Shown here: positions 42,777-51,561 of the stretch, in pieces
How the letters are laid out: every line of letters starts with the position of its first letter
How positions within the stretch are numbered: the first letter of the stretch is position 1
Assembly: GCF_024343775.1 (NCBI RefSeq)
Contig: NZ_RJUF01000177.1
Location: 1 to 64,000 of the forward strand
Direction: 5' to 3'
DNA length: 64,000 nucleotides
Origin: Lacihabitans soyangensis
GTDB lineage: Bacteria; Bacteroidota; Bacteroidia; Cytophagales; Spirosomataceae
The notes under the pieces: model-generated
Seen by the model: the letters and a program-made list of their open reading frames with translations, nothing else
Databases searched by the model: none
Told to the model about the DNA's origin: nothing
Position numbers and translations under genes: made by a program

Positions 42777-43142
42777 ATGAAAAAGCTAGTTAAAACATTC
42801 GCGTTGTTGTTGATCTCCGTTTCAGTTTCTTTGGCTAATCCTAAGCCTCAAAGTTTCAAAGTTGGTATGTACAATGTTCAGAACTCTCACTCGCTAAAAG
42901 TTTTCGTTGAGAAAGAGAAGGGCGATAACCTAAGAGTAGAGTTGAAAGACAAAAACGGAGCGGTAATGGTGACCAAGTATGCTGATAAGAAAAGCAACAA
43001 AGCTGCCTACTGCTTCGATTTAGCCCAGTTGGATTCTGGTGCCTACCAGCTAGAAATTACGAACGACAAAGAGGTTTTTGTGAAAGACCTTAACGTGGTT
43101 AATACAGAGAAAGTGGAAGTAGAGAAAAAGATTATTTTATAA
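42777..43142 (+). CDS. Small secreted protein, beta-sandwich-like
   Basis: 121 residues. Signal peptide MKKLVKTFALLLISVSVSLA, then KVGMYNVQNSHSLKVFVEKEKGDNLRVELKDKNGAVM and AAYCFDLAQLDSGAYQLEITNDKEVFVKDLNV, a pattern like the Ig-like/T9SS-associated or DUF3244-type domains that bind or present at the surface. I cannot fix the family. It has its own promoter with a palindromic operator, so expression is probably conditional. Confidence 0.75.
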   Translation: MKKLVKTFALLLISVSVSLANPKPQSFKVGMYNVQNSHSLKVFVEKEKGDNLRVELKDKNGAVMVTKYADKKSNKAAYCFDLAQLDSGAYQLEITNDKEVFVKDLNVVNTEKVEVEKKIIL

Positions 43143-43151
43143 GTTTAGGTA

Positions 43152-43191
43152 ATAAAAAAGTACAGAGGGCAGCCATTGGCTGTCTTTTGTA
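43152..43191. terminator. Bidirectional terminator before gldG
   Basis: TACAGAGGGCAGCC-ATT-GGCTGTCTTTTGTA, between convergent genes, with an A-run on the left and a T-rich run on the right. Confidence 0.75.
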
Positions 43192-43193
43192 TT

Positions 43194-44843
43194 TTATGCC
43201 TGGGCATATTTGTTCTTCACGTAGTAGAATCTCAAGAAACCAAATACTACCAATAGAACCAGTGGCAAAACGATATTAATCAACTGCCATTTGGTTTTTT
43301 GATTGTTTACTTTGAGTTTATCCAATGGCCTCAATCCAACGCTTTTTGATTTGGCGGTTAGTAAACCTTGCTCATCCAATAGATAATTAAGCGTGTTTAT
43401 CACAAAGTCTTGGTTGCCATATTGGTGCTGTGAGAATCTGTCGAAACCCATAGGGTAGGGGTTGCCGGTTTTTCTATCAATTTCGTTCACTATAATATCT
43501 CCGTCTGAACAAACCAATATCTTCGTCGGGACCGAAGTGGTTTTTATTTCCGAATTCGTAAAACTCTTTTGAAGAATAGATTTAAACGTTCCTTCTATCA
43601 AGTAAGCAACCGTTTTTACACCGCCTTGATATTCCGTTTCATCCGTATCCGTGCGAGCCTCGTTGTAAGTGATTAGAGCAGGTGCGTTTAAAACTTTGGT
43701 ATATTGCGAAGTCAATAAAAGTGGTGTTTTCTTCAAGCCATCGTTACCGTTTACAGGGTCTATACTTGCCGTAAATTTGGTATAAACCATGTCTATATTT
43801 TTGGTAATCAGGCTATTACTAAATTTGTTTATCAATGGAAAATATCGATATGGCATGGGTTGAATATTTGGTTTGTCACCCATATTGCCCACCACCATTG
43901 GTATTATGGCCGCATTTAGGCCGTCTTTTACTATGTTTTTATTTATTCTTACACCATACTTGAAAAGCATGTCATCAAGATTGACATCCAAAGGTTGGGC
44001 AAATGAACCTTCTAAACCCACAGAATCTACTTTCAGACCATCCACAAAAAACAACACTCGACCACCATTCATGATGTACTGGTCTATTTTGGCTTTAGTG
44101 CTGTCATCCACAGGTTTATCTGGCTTTGGAACTATCAAGGCATCTAGACCTGCAAATGATGGCGACTTTTTAGAGTCGATGATATACAAATCGTAATATT
44201 CTTGAAGTGTATTGATTAATCCCGCGAAATTGATAGGTTGCAAATTGGTAAATTCAGAAAGCAAACCAATTTTTTTCTTTTTGGTATTCGTCAATTTTTG
44301 AATGGCGGAAGCCAATTCATATTCCACATTTTCGTAAGATTGATTCAACTTGGTTTGCGAATCTTGGGCTAAATTGGCTTTGAGTAGCAAAACCGGAACT
44401 TCCTTGTTTTGATACCAAATAGTAGCATAGGGAAAAACCAAGTTCTCAACCTTTTTACCGTCTTCTTTAGCAAAAATATTGGTAGGCTGCATACCCTTTT
44501 CTACCAACTCTTTAAAAAGTTTATTTCGCTCGTCTTCAGATCCGTTGTAAGGGTTAATGAACTGATAGTCAATATTATCTTTTCCAAAATATTTGAACTC
44601 TACCAGAGTTTCTTTTACGGCTCTTTTTAGCCTTTCAAAACCTCCTGGAAGTCCTTCGCCATCAAGGTAAACTTTTATGATTACTTCGTCTTCGAGGTTT
44701 TTAAGTAGATTTTTGCTAGACTCTGAAATAGAATATCTTTTGTCGGCAGTTAAGTCTGCCCTAAAATAAACCCAAAAACCTAAGATGTTGAGTGCTATTA
44801 TGGAGAGAATCAGAATAATATTGTTTTTCAATATTTTGCTCAT
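43194..44843 (-). CDS. gldG: Gliding motility ABC-type protein GldG
   Basis: 549 residues. An N-terminal membrane helix (IILILSIIALNILGFWVYF) is followed by FRADLTADKRYSISESSKNLLKNLEDEVIIKVYLDG, the GldG signature, a large periplasmic ABC_transp_aux domain (LIVPKPDKPVDDSTKAKIDQYIMNGGRVLFFVDGL), QHQYGNQDFVINTLNYLLD and a C-terminal helix (LINIVLPLVLLVVFGFLRFYYV). GldG acts with GldF and GldA in an exporter required for gliding in Flavobacterium. gldF, its usual upstream partner, is not here. Confidence 0.92.
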   Translation of the reverse strand: MSKILKNNIILILSIIALNILGFWVYFRADLTADKRYSISESSKNLLKNLEDEVIIKVYLDGEGLPGGFERLKRAVKETLVEFKYFGKDNIDYQFINPYNGSEDERNKLFKELVEKGMQPTNIFAKEDGKKVENLVFPYATIWYQNKEVPVLLLKANLAQDSQTKLNQSYENVEYELASAIQKLTNTKKKKIGLLSEFTNLQPINFAGLINTLQEYYDLYIIDSKKSPSFAGLDALIVPKPDKPVDDSTKAKIDQYIMNGGRVLFFVDGLKVDSVGLEGSFAQPLDVNLDDMLFKYGVRINKNIVKDGLNAAIIPMVVGNMGDKPNIQPMPYRYFPLINKFSNSLITKNIDMVYTKFTASIDPVNGNDGLKKTPLLLTSQYTKVLNAPALITYNEARTDTDETEYQGGVKTVAYLIEGTFKSILQKSFTNSEIKTTSVPTKILVCSDGDIIVNEIDRKTGNPYPMGFDRFSQHQYGNQDFVINTLNYLLDEQGLLTAKSKSVGLRPLDKLKVNNQKTKWQLINIVLPLVLLVVFGFLRFYYVKNKYAQA

Positions 44844-44901
44844 TCGGTATTTTAAATTTGACCTAAAATTACGCTAAATTTGGCTAAAAATAAAGTTAGA
44901 A

Positions 44902-45402
44902 ATGCAATCGGCAGATTATTGGATAGAAAAACTCGGGATGGAAGGTCACCCAGAAGGTGGTTTTTTTAAGGAAACTTATAAATCCTCCGAAAGTTTTGGT
45001 CAAAGGGGCCTACCTGAAAGGTTTTCGGGAGAACGTGCTTTTTCTACAGGCATTTATTTTTTGATTAAAAAGGGCCATTTTTCGGCTTTTCACAAGATCA
45101 AATCTGACGAAATGTGGCACTTCTATGAAGGTCATCCATTGGAAATCTGCTACATAGATTCGGACGCTGCTTTGAATTTTATAAAACTGGGAAGAGATTT
45201 TGAAAAAGGCGAAGTTTTTCAAGCAGTGGTCCCGGCCAATTGTTGGTTTGGAAGCTATTTGCCCGAAAGTTCTGAATATTCCTTGGTAGGTTGTACCGTT
45301 TCACCCGGTTTTGATTTTGAAGATTTTGAAATGGGCGATAGGGCAGACTTATTAAAACTTTATCCAGAATACAGCGATATTATCTTGAAATTAACCCATT
45401 AA
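44902..45402 (+). CDS. Cupin family protein (DUF985/cupin_5)
   Basis: 166 residues. The opening WIEKLGMEGHPEGGFFKETYKS and the cupin core FSAFHKIKSDEMWHFYEGHPLEICYI and VVPANCWFGSYLPESSEYSLVGCTVSPGFDFEDFE are those of the DUF985 group, small beta barrels probably binding a sugar or metal. Function unknown. Divergent from gldG. Confidence 0.87.
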   Translation: MQSADYWIEKLGMEGHPEGGFFKETYKSSESFGQRGLPERFSGERAFSTGIYFLIKKGHFSAFHKIKSDEMWHFYEGHPLEICYIDSDAALNFIKLGRDFEKGEVFQAVVPANCWFGSYLPESSEYSLVGCTVSPGFDFEDFEMGDRADLLKLYPEYSDIILKLTH

Positions 45403-45463
45403 TCAAATACTTTGTCCGAAAACTGAATCTATATATTAGTTTTGTAAATATTTAAATTTTGAT

Positions 45464-45931
45464 ATGTTACAGAGAGTTCAATCGGTATTGTTGTTGTTAA
45501 CAGCCTTAGCGTTAGGCGTATTTTTAGGTACTAATTCGTTTGTGAAGGCCATAGGTCCAAGTGAAAAAGTGGTGGTGAATCCATACCATGTTTTTCATCA
45601 AACCGGTAATTTAGCGAGTTTCAATAAGGACATTTATTACGTAGCTGTTTTGGGTGGTTTGGCTCTAATTCTTACCATTTTTACTATTTTTCAGTATAAA
45701 AACCGTATTCGTCAGATGCTTTTCGTTGCTCTGAACTCCCTATTGATTGGTGCTGCTTTGGCCATCACAGTATATCATATCCAGACAGACGCCATAAAAC
45801 TCGGAAGTGGCGAAGGTACTTACGGCTTGGGTATGTGGGCCGCATTTGTGGCTTTAGCTGCCAATTGGTTAGCCAATAGATTCATCAAAAAAGACGAAAA
45901 GTTGGTGAAAGATGCAGACAGAATGCGTTAA
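45464..45931 (+). CDS. DUF4293 membrane protein
   Basis: 155 residues with four membrane helices. The DUF4293 pattern is clear: MLQRVQSVLLLLTALALG at the start, FTIFQYKNRIRQMLF, and the end YGLGMWAAFVALAANWLANRFIKKDEKLVKDADRMR. The family is confined to Bacteroidota and of unknown function. It lies 13 bases before fmt and is probably cotranscribed with it. Confidence 0.88.
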   Translation: MLQRVQSVLLLLTALALGVFLGTNSFVKAIGPSEKVVVNPYHVFHQTGNLASFNKDIYYVAVLGGLALILTIFTIFQYKNRIRQMLFVALNSLLIGAALAITVYHIQTDAIKLGSGEGTYGLGMWAAFVALAANWLANRFIKKDEKLVKDADRMR

Positions 45932-45944
45932 AATCTAGAAATCA

Positions 45945-46871
45945 ATGAGAATTATATTTATGGGTACGCCTGACTTTGCGGTGGCTACTTTGCAAAGGCT
46001 GGTGGAGAATGGTTTCGAGGTGGTGGCTGTCATAACTGCTCCTGATAAGCCCGTGGGAAGAGGTCAAAAAATGAGCGAGTCGCCCGTAAAGAAATATGCA
46101 CTTTCTCAGGGAATACCTGTTTTGCAGCCTGAAAAGCTAAAAAACAAAGCTTTTCTTGAAAAATTGGCAACGTACAAAGCCGACTTGCAAGTGGTTGTAG
46201 CTTTCAGAATGTTGCCGGAAGCGGTATGGGCTATGCCGAAAATGGGTACCATAAATCTTCATGGCTCTTTGTTGCCGCAATACCGCGGTGCTGCTCCCAT
46301 CAATTGGGCGGTCATAAACGGCGAAATCATTACGGGGGTAACGACTTTTTTCATTGAAAAAGAGATTGACACAGGAAATATTATTTTCTCCGAAAATATA
46401 GAAATCAAAGAGACCGATACTGCGGGCGATTTACATGATCGCATGATGTGGATTGGAGGAGATTTGATGGTGAAAACAGTTAAGGCTATAGCCTCAGGTG
46501 TCTATCCAAGTGTAAAACAAGATTTTTCGCAAGAACTGAAACCTGCCCCAAAGATTTTTAAAGAAACTTGTAAAATTGATTGGCAGCAAGAAGCAAAAAA
46601 TATCTACGATTTTGTGAGAGGTCTTAGCCCTTATCCCGCTGCATGGACGATTTTGGACGGTAAAGTTTTGAAGATATTTGAAACAGAAATAGTAACTGAC
46701 GAATTGCCAGAGTTAGACAATTTTGAATTCGAAGGTTTTACGCTCAAAACTGACCATAAGAAGAGTTTATTTATTCAGACTATAGATGGACATTTGGCCA
46801 TAAAAAGCTTACAATTAGAAGGCAAAAAACGAATCACAACCGAGGAATTTTTAAGGGGTTATCGGTTTTGA
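45945..46871 (+). CDS. fmt: Methionyl-tRNA formyltransferase
   Basis: 308 residues. The Rossmann N terminus is MRIIFMGTPDFAVATLQRL. The folate/catalytic motif NLHGSLLPQYRGAAPINWAVINGE carries the Asn-His pair and a downstream Asp lies in EIDTGNI. The C-terminal OB-like domain recognises the initiator tRNA. It formylates Met-tRNA(fMet). def is not adjacent. Confidence 0.96.
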   Translation: MRIIFMGTPDFAVATLQRLVENGFEVVAVITAPDKPVGRGQKMSESPVKKYALSQGIPVLQPEKLKNKAFLEKLATYKADLQVVVAFRMLPEAVWAMPKMGTINLHGSLLPQYRGAAPINWAVINGEIITGVTTFFIEKEIDTGNIIFSENIEIKETDTAGDLHDRMMWIGGDLMVKTVKAIASGVYPSVKQDFSQELKPAPKIFKETCKIDWQQEAKNIYDFVRGLSPYPAAWTILDGKVLKIFETEIVTDELPELDNFEFEGFTLKTDHKKSLFIQTIDGHLAIKSLQLEGKKRITTEEFLRGYRF

Positions 46872-46988
46872 AGGCATGATAATTTGAATTTTACAGATTC
46901 AGTTGAAAACTTTTTCTTTACAAAGGTTCGTTCGAGTGTTATTTGAAATCTTATAATTTTTATTTTTGCACATAATTTCTACGAAAAT

Positions 46989-47066
<78 letters not shown>

Positions 47067-47142
47067 ACAAATATCAAGACACACACAAATTTTTAAGAAC
47101 TAACTAAAATTGTGATAGTTGTCGTAAATCAGAATCTTTTGC

Positions 47143-47175
47143 AAAAAAAATGCTTAGTCTTGCAACTAAGCATTA
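47143..47175 (-). terminator. Terminator after kbl
   Basis: Minus strand AATGCTTAGT-TGCAAG-ACTAAGCATT followed by TTTTTTT, 30 bases after the kbl stop codon. Confidence 0.88.
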
Positions 47176-47201
47176 TGTATTCTCAATTTTTTAAATCTTA
47201 A

Positions 47202-48386
47202 TCATATAACATTCAATTCTTTGCCGACTTTGGTAAATGCCGCAATGGCTTTATCCAAATGCTCTATTTCGTGACCTGCCGAAATCTGAACTCTGATTCT
47301 GGCCTTTGATTTTGGTACAACTGGATAAAAGAAACCAATGACGTAGATGCCTTCTTCCAATAATTTAGCAGCGAAACTTTGTGCCAAAGGAGCATCGTAA
47401 AGCATGATTGGGATAATCGGGTGCTCGCCAGGCAAAAGATCAAAACCCGCTTCGGTCATTTTTGCTCTGAAATACGCTGCATTTCTTTCGAGTTTATCTC
47501 TTAGTGTTGTAGATTTTTGTAAAATATCCAAAACTTTTATGGAAGCTCCAACGATAGCTGGTGCAAGTGTATTAGAGAAAAGATATGGTCTCGAACGTTG
47601 GCGAAGCATATCTACAATCTCTTTACGGGCGGCAGTAAAACCACCTGATGCACCTCCTAAGGCTTTTCCATAAGTCCCCGTTACGATATCAACTCTACCG
47701 ATTACATTTTTTAATTCAATCGTTCCACGGCCAGTTTTTCCCATAAAGCCTGTGGCATGGCACTCGTCAACCATGACCATTGCACCGTATTTGTCAGCCA
47801 AATCACAGATTTTGTCCAACTGAGCAATCGAACCATCCATAGAGAAAACACCATCAGTTACAATAAGCCTTTTCTTGCAATGACTGGCCGCAATGAGTTG
47901 CTGCTCTAAATCTTCCATGTTATTGTTTTTATATCGGAAACGCTCAGCTTTGCACAATCTGATACCATCAATGATAGAAGCATGGTTGAGTTCGTCCGAA
48001 ATAATGGCATCTTCTGCCCCCAAAAGTGGTTCAAAAACACCCCCATTGGCATCGAAAGCCGCAGCATACAAAATACAATCTTCTGTACCCAGAAACTCAG
48101 CCGTTTTACGCTCCAATTCTTTGTGAATATCTTGCGTACCGCAGATAAATCTTACCGAAGACATACCGAAACCATGCGTTTTTATGGTTTCGATGGCAGC
48201 TTCAAGCACTTCTGGGTGAGACGAAAGCCCCAAATAATTATTGGCACAGAAGTTTAAAACTTCCTTATTTTGTGTATTTATCGTAGCCGATTGTGGCGTA
48301 GTGATAACCCTTTCTGATTTATATAAACCAGCCTCTTTAATGGCCGTGAGTTCTTCCGAGTAGTATTCTCTGATGTTTTCAAACAT
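47202..48386 (-). CDS. kbl: Glycine C-acetyltransferase (2-amino-3-ketobutyrate CoA ligase)
   Basis: 394 residues from ATG 48386 (an upstream TTG is unlikely). It is an alpha-oxoamine synthase: [48 protein letters not shown] and the PLP lysine in [14 protein letters not shown]. It cleaves 2-amino-3-ketobutyrate with CoA to glycine and acetyl-CoA, the second step of threonine breakdown. It starts 4 bases after the threonine dehydrogenase gene. Confidence 0.95.
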   Translation of the reverse strand: MFENIREYYSEELTAIKEAGLYKSERVITTPQSATINTQNKEVLNFCANNYLGLSSHPEVLEAAIETIKTHGFGMSSVRFICGTQDIHKELERKTAEFLGTEDCILYAAAFDANGGVFEPLLGAEDAIISDELNHASIIDGIRLCKAERFRYKNNNMEDLEQQLIAASHCKKRLIVTDGVFSMDGSIAQLDKICDLADKYGAMVMVDECHATGFMGKTGRGTIELKNVIGRVDIVTGTYGKALGGASGGFTAARKEIVDMLRQRSRPYLFSNTLAPAIVGASIKVLDILQKSTTLRDKLERNAAYFRAKMTEAGFDLLPGEHPIIPIMLYDAPLAQSFAAKLLEEGIYVIGFFYPVVPKSKARIRVQISAGHEIEHLDKAIAAFTKVGKELNVI

Positions 48387-48390
48387 GGTT

Positions 48391-49341
48391 TTATGCAAAT
48401 GTTAATTGTTCCTGTAATTTTAAAATCATTGTTTCGGTGATATCCTTCAATGTGTAGCTTGATTGCCAAGCCCAATCGGCTCTCGCTTGCTTATCATCAA
48501 TTACTTGTGGCCAAGATTCAGCAATTTGTTGTCTGAAATCGGGTTCGTAAGAAATAACAAAATTTGGAATAATTTTCTTGATTTCTGCCGCAATTTCTTC
48601 GGGAGTAAAGCTCAGGCCGGCCAAATTATATGAAGTGCGAGTTATGATACTCTCTTTCGGGGCTTCCATTAATTGGAGCGTTGCCTTGATGGCATCGTCC
48701 ATGAATATCATCGGTAAGCGAGTGTCTTTTGCCAAAAAACAAGTATAGGGTTCGTCGAATACTGCCTTATGGAAAATATCAATGGCGTAGTCGGTGGTGC
48801 CGCCACCTGGTAAAGATTGGTAGCCAATAATCCCAGGATAACGCAACGAACGTACATCTAAACCATAGCGATTGAAATAATAATTTGCCCAATTTTCGCC
48901 GGTGGCTTTGCTAATGCCATAAACTGTACTTGGGTCTAAGAAAGTTTCTTGCGGACAAGTGCCTTTGGGTGCTGAATTACCAAAAACAGCGATTGAACTT
49001 GGGTAAAATATCTTATCAATGCTCTCGATTCGGCCTACTTCCAGCACATTTAGTAAGGCTTTCATGTTGATCTCCCATGTGCGAAGCGGGTCTTTTTCGC
49101 CATTAGCCGAAAGAATGGCCGCTAAATGATAGATTTGCGTGATGCCATGTCGAACCACAATTTCGTGTAGTTGATTAAAATTTGTGCCGTCTAATATTTC
49201 AAAATTGCCATTAAAGTCGGGTTTTTGATACAAATCAGAGGCAATAACTTGCTCGAATCCATATTTGCTTTGAAGAGCTTGTGTCAGAACCGACCCCAGC
49301 TGTCCATTAGCACCCACTACCAAAACCTTTATCGTTTTCAT
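48391..49341 (-). CDS. L-threonine 3-dehydrogenase, epimerase-like (SDR) type
   Basis: 316 residues, extended [17 protein letters not shown] nucleotide motif, [16 protein letters not shown], and catalytic YGISKATGE (Tyr-x-x-x-Lys). The [29 protein letters not shown] region is that of the short-chain threonine dehydrogenases found in bacteria and animals, unrelated to zinc-type Tdh of E. coli. It forms 2-amino-3-ketobutyrate. Pairing with kbl and the divergent Lrp gene supports the function. A TACTTTTG -7 box is at 49390-49397. Confidence 0.93.
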   Translation of the reverse strand: MKTIKVLVVGANGQLGSVLTQALQSKYGFEQVIASDLYQKPDFNGNFEILDGTNFNQLHEIVVRHGITQIYHLAAILSANGEKDPLRTWEINMKALLNVLEVGRIESIDKIFYPSSIAVFGNSAPKGTCPQETFLDPSTVYGISKATGENWANYYFNRYGLDVRSLRYPGIIGYQSLPGGGTTDYAIDIFHKAVFDEPYTCFLAKDTRLPMIFMDDAIKATLQLMEAPKESIITRTSYNLAGLSFTPEEIAAEIKKIIPNFVISYEPDFRQQIAESWPQVIDDKQARADWAWQSSYTLKDITETMILKLQEQLTFA

Positions 49342-49527
49342 AGTTTTATTTGTTGATGAAGTGTATTTGTTCGAAGTAATATTTAGTTACAAAAGTATCA
49401 AATGAAATATTATGTTGGTTGAATGTCCTAGAAATCAGTAAAAATAGTTTACTTTGTCTATGTTTAAAGTGTTTTTTACTAAATAGTATTATATTTATAC
49501 TTTGTATGAAATAAATTTTAGTGCATT

Positions 49528-49989
49528 ATGGAGCAATTGGACGAAACCGATAAAATTATCCTGAGGATTTTACAAAAGGACGCAAAAAAAACGGCCAAAG
49601 AAATAGCCGGTCAGCTGAAACTCACACCTTCGCCGATTTATGACCGCATTAGGCGTTTGGAGAGTTTAGGATTCATAAAAAAATACGTGGCTATTTTGGG
49701 TAAAGACCTAATAAACAAGTCGGTAACCTCCATTTGTCAGGTTTCTATGCGATACCACAATGAGACTTTTATTGAAAATTTTGAGCAGGAAATTCAGAAA
49801 TTAGAAGAAGTACAAGAATGCTATCACCTTGCCGGCCAAGTTGATTTTGTTTTGAAAATCCACGTGAATAGTTTGGAAGAATACCACGATTTTATCAAAT
49901 ACAAACTCTCAAAAATAGAAAATATTGGTGTACTGAACAGCACTTTTGTATTGAAAGAAATTAAGCATAGTTCTGAGTATTATATTTGA
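49528..49989 (+). CDS. Lrp/AsnC-family transcriptional regulator
   Basis: 153 residues. Helix-turn-helix DETDKIILRILQKDAKKTAKEIAGQLKLTPSPIYDRIRRLESLGFIKKYVAI and a C-terminal RAM (ligand-binding) domain with VQECYHLAGQVDFVLKIHVNSLEEYHDFI. It is divergent from the threonine-degradation operon with a 186-bp shared region, so it probably senses an amino acid such as threonine, glycine or leucine and controls that operon. Confidence 0.93.
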   Translation: MEQLDETDKIILRILQKDAKKTAKEIAGQLKLTPSPIYDRIRRLESLGFIKKYVAILGKDLINKSVTSICQVSMRYHNETFIENFEQEIQKLEEVQECYHLAGQVDFVLKIHVNSLEEYHDFIKYKLSKIENIGVLNSTFVLKEIKHSSEYYI

Positions 49990-50409
49990 GATGGAGAATT
50001 GTTGGTGGGCAATTTAATATTAAGTTACAATGATTTTTGTATTCTTTTTACTAGGGTTGAGGTTTTAGATTTGATTCAAATGGGAAATAGGTACCACGTT
50101 TCCCAAACGTAGTAACTAATTTTTGAGAATGAAATTTGTATTTCTGCTATTGAAAAAGTCGATTTACTTTATATACGCTCTAGAAACGATTCTATTGAAA
50201 AAGTTAGCAGATTGGAAATTTCTTAAATCGGTCTGAGGACCGAAATCTACTTGCACTTATTCTTAAGACTAAGCATAGCTTGGCTTATGATAATAATCTT
50301 TTGATTTTTTTCTAAAACATTGGAAGCTGAATGGAAACCTTTTATATTTAGGTTATTCAGAACATTAAGAATAATGATTTGTAACAAATATTAAATAATA
50401 ATTAATAGT
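49990..50409. other. Intergenic region with possible gene remnants
   Basis: No intact gene. A short frame at 50116-50226 reads NEICISAIEKVDLLYI, which faintly resembles VapC-type PIN toxins between stops. A perfect hairpin TCGGTC-TGAG-GACCGA lies at 50228-50243. The rest is AT-rich. It precedes a broken PIN toxin locus, so the region looks like toxin-antitoxin debris. Confidence 0.35.
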
Positions 50410-50634
50410 ATGGAATCAACCACCAAATTGAATTCAATGCAAATGTTTATGCTGAAAATATTTGATAGACAATTGAACAGCAAGCAGGAGCAAGAAATAA
50501 AACAGCTCTTGGCGGAATACTTTGCGAAGCAAATAGATGAGGAAATGGATGTGATTGTTGAGTCAAGAAGTCTAACGCAAAAGGACCTGAATAAGGCACT
50601 TAGTACACACAAACGCACCAAATATGCTCAGTAA
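50410..50634 (+). CDS. Antitoxin of a PIN-domain module
   Basis: 74 residues. ILKIFDRQLNSKQEQEIKQLLAEYFAKQIDEEMDVI and the C-terminal SRSLTQKDLNKALSTHKRTKYAQ form a helical protein like those found in front of PIN toxins in Bacteroidota, where the tail contacts the toxin. The frame is intact. Its stop overlaps the toxin start by 1 base (TAATG). Confidence 0.75.
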   Translation: MESTTKLNSMQMFMLKIFDRQLNSKQEQEIKQLLAEYFAKQIDEEMDVIVESRSLTQKDLNKALSTHKRTKYAQ

Positions 50635-50837
50635 TGAGAATAGTTATTGACACCAACTGTTTACTAGTAAGTATTCCTAAATTTTCAGAAACAAGGTGGC
50701 TTTTTGATGGCCTTCGTTCGGGTATTTTTGAATTTGGAATTACAACAGAAATTTTGGAAGAATATGAAGAAGTTATCGGTGACTTCTATTCACCAAATGT
50801 AGCATTAAATGTTGTGGAAATATTTGAATTTATCTGA
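50634..50837 (+). pseudogene. Truncated PIN-domain toxin
   Basis: 67 residues: MRIVIDTNCLLVSIPKFSETRWLFDGLRSGIFEFGITTEILEEYEEVIGDFYSPNVALNVVEIFEFI, the N-terminal half of a PIN_3-type RNase toxin with the first active-site Asp (Asp5) and Glu41-type acidic residues. Full-length toxins are about 130-140 residues and carry a further D-x-D pair (TDPDDNKFVD-like) that is missing here. A related reading continues briefly in the +1 frame (LNLSEVGITF), so a frameshift and later decay are likely. It cannot be an active nuclease as written. Confidence 0.78.
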
Positions 50838-50912
50838 AGTCGGAATTACTTTCGTGCTTATTCAAAGGGCTTATCACGGTGATATTTTAAAGAGATTTTA
50901 TATTGGTTAAAA

Positions 50913-51392
50913 TTAGAACTCTATATCTCCAAATTTACTAAATCTTGAGGCCCATGTGAAAAAATCTCCAGTAAAATTACCGTTGCCAATCAATTCATTT
51001 CTAAGTGTTTCTATGTTTTTTGATTCTATATGTAGAGACCAGTTATTTGTATTAACTTCGTCAAACTCCCTTAATAAATTGAATAATAGATTATCGATGA
51101 CATTCAATACTAATTTGTCTAAAAGTTTCAATTCTTGGCTTGATAAATTAGAGAATAAATTGCTTTTGTCTTCTTCTAACTTATTTAAATCTGAATTTAT
51201 ACTTCGATTTTTAGTTTTTTTGAAATCTTCGTCCTTGTTAAAAAACGCAAGTTTTTCACGTTCTGTAATATACGATTGAAATGTTTCATCACGTAGTTTC
51301 TTAATAATCAATTCAACTAAAAGCATCATTTCATTGCTTAATTCATATGTAGCTTCAAATTGGTTCATAATATTTTTTTGATGTTCCAACAC
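50913..51392 (-). CDS. Hypothetical helical protein, 159 aa
   Basis: No signal peptide. The start may be ATG 51368 (MNQFEATYELSNEMM) rather than the first codon. The sequence is mostly helical and Lys/Glu/Asn-rich: ELIIKKLRDETFQSYITEREKLAFF, DLNKLEEDKSNLFSNLSSQELKLLDKLVLNVIDNLLFNLLREFDEV, ending WASRFSKFGDIEF. It resembles in size the immunity-type or toxin-associated proteins that follow toxin loci, but I do not recognise it. Its AT content is higher than its neighbours, and it borders the decaying PIN module. Confidence 0.55.
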   Translation of the reverse strand: MLEHQKNIMNQFEATYELSNEMMLLVELIIKKLRDETFQSYITEREKLAFFNKDEDFKKTKNRSINSDLNKLEEDKSNLFSNLSSQELKLLDKLVLNVIDNLLFNLLREFDEVNTNNWSLHIESKNIETLRNELIGNGNFTGDFFTWASRFSKFGDIEF

Positions 51393-51561
51393 ATAAAATA
51401 TGTATCAAAAAGAATATAAAAACTATTGATAACATGCTATATATGAGGGTGGTTTTTATTGAATCGTAAAACTTATTCTAATTCGAAAGTATGCCCAATT
51501 CATTAATTTGACAAACATTTTCAAAAAAGTTAAAATTTAATCAAAAAACTAATATCCAAAT

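Noticed and set aside
50116-50226. A second vapC-type gene remnant
   Set aside because: The similarity of NEICISAIEKVDLLYI to PIN proteins is too short to be certain; listed only as possible debris.
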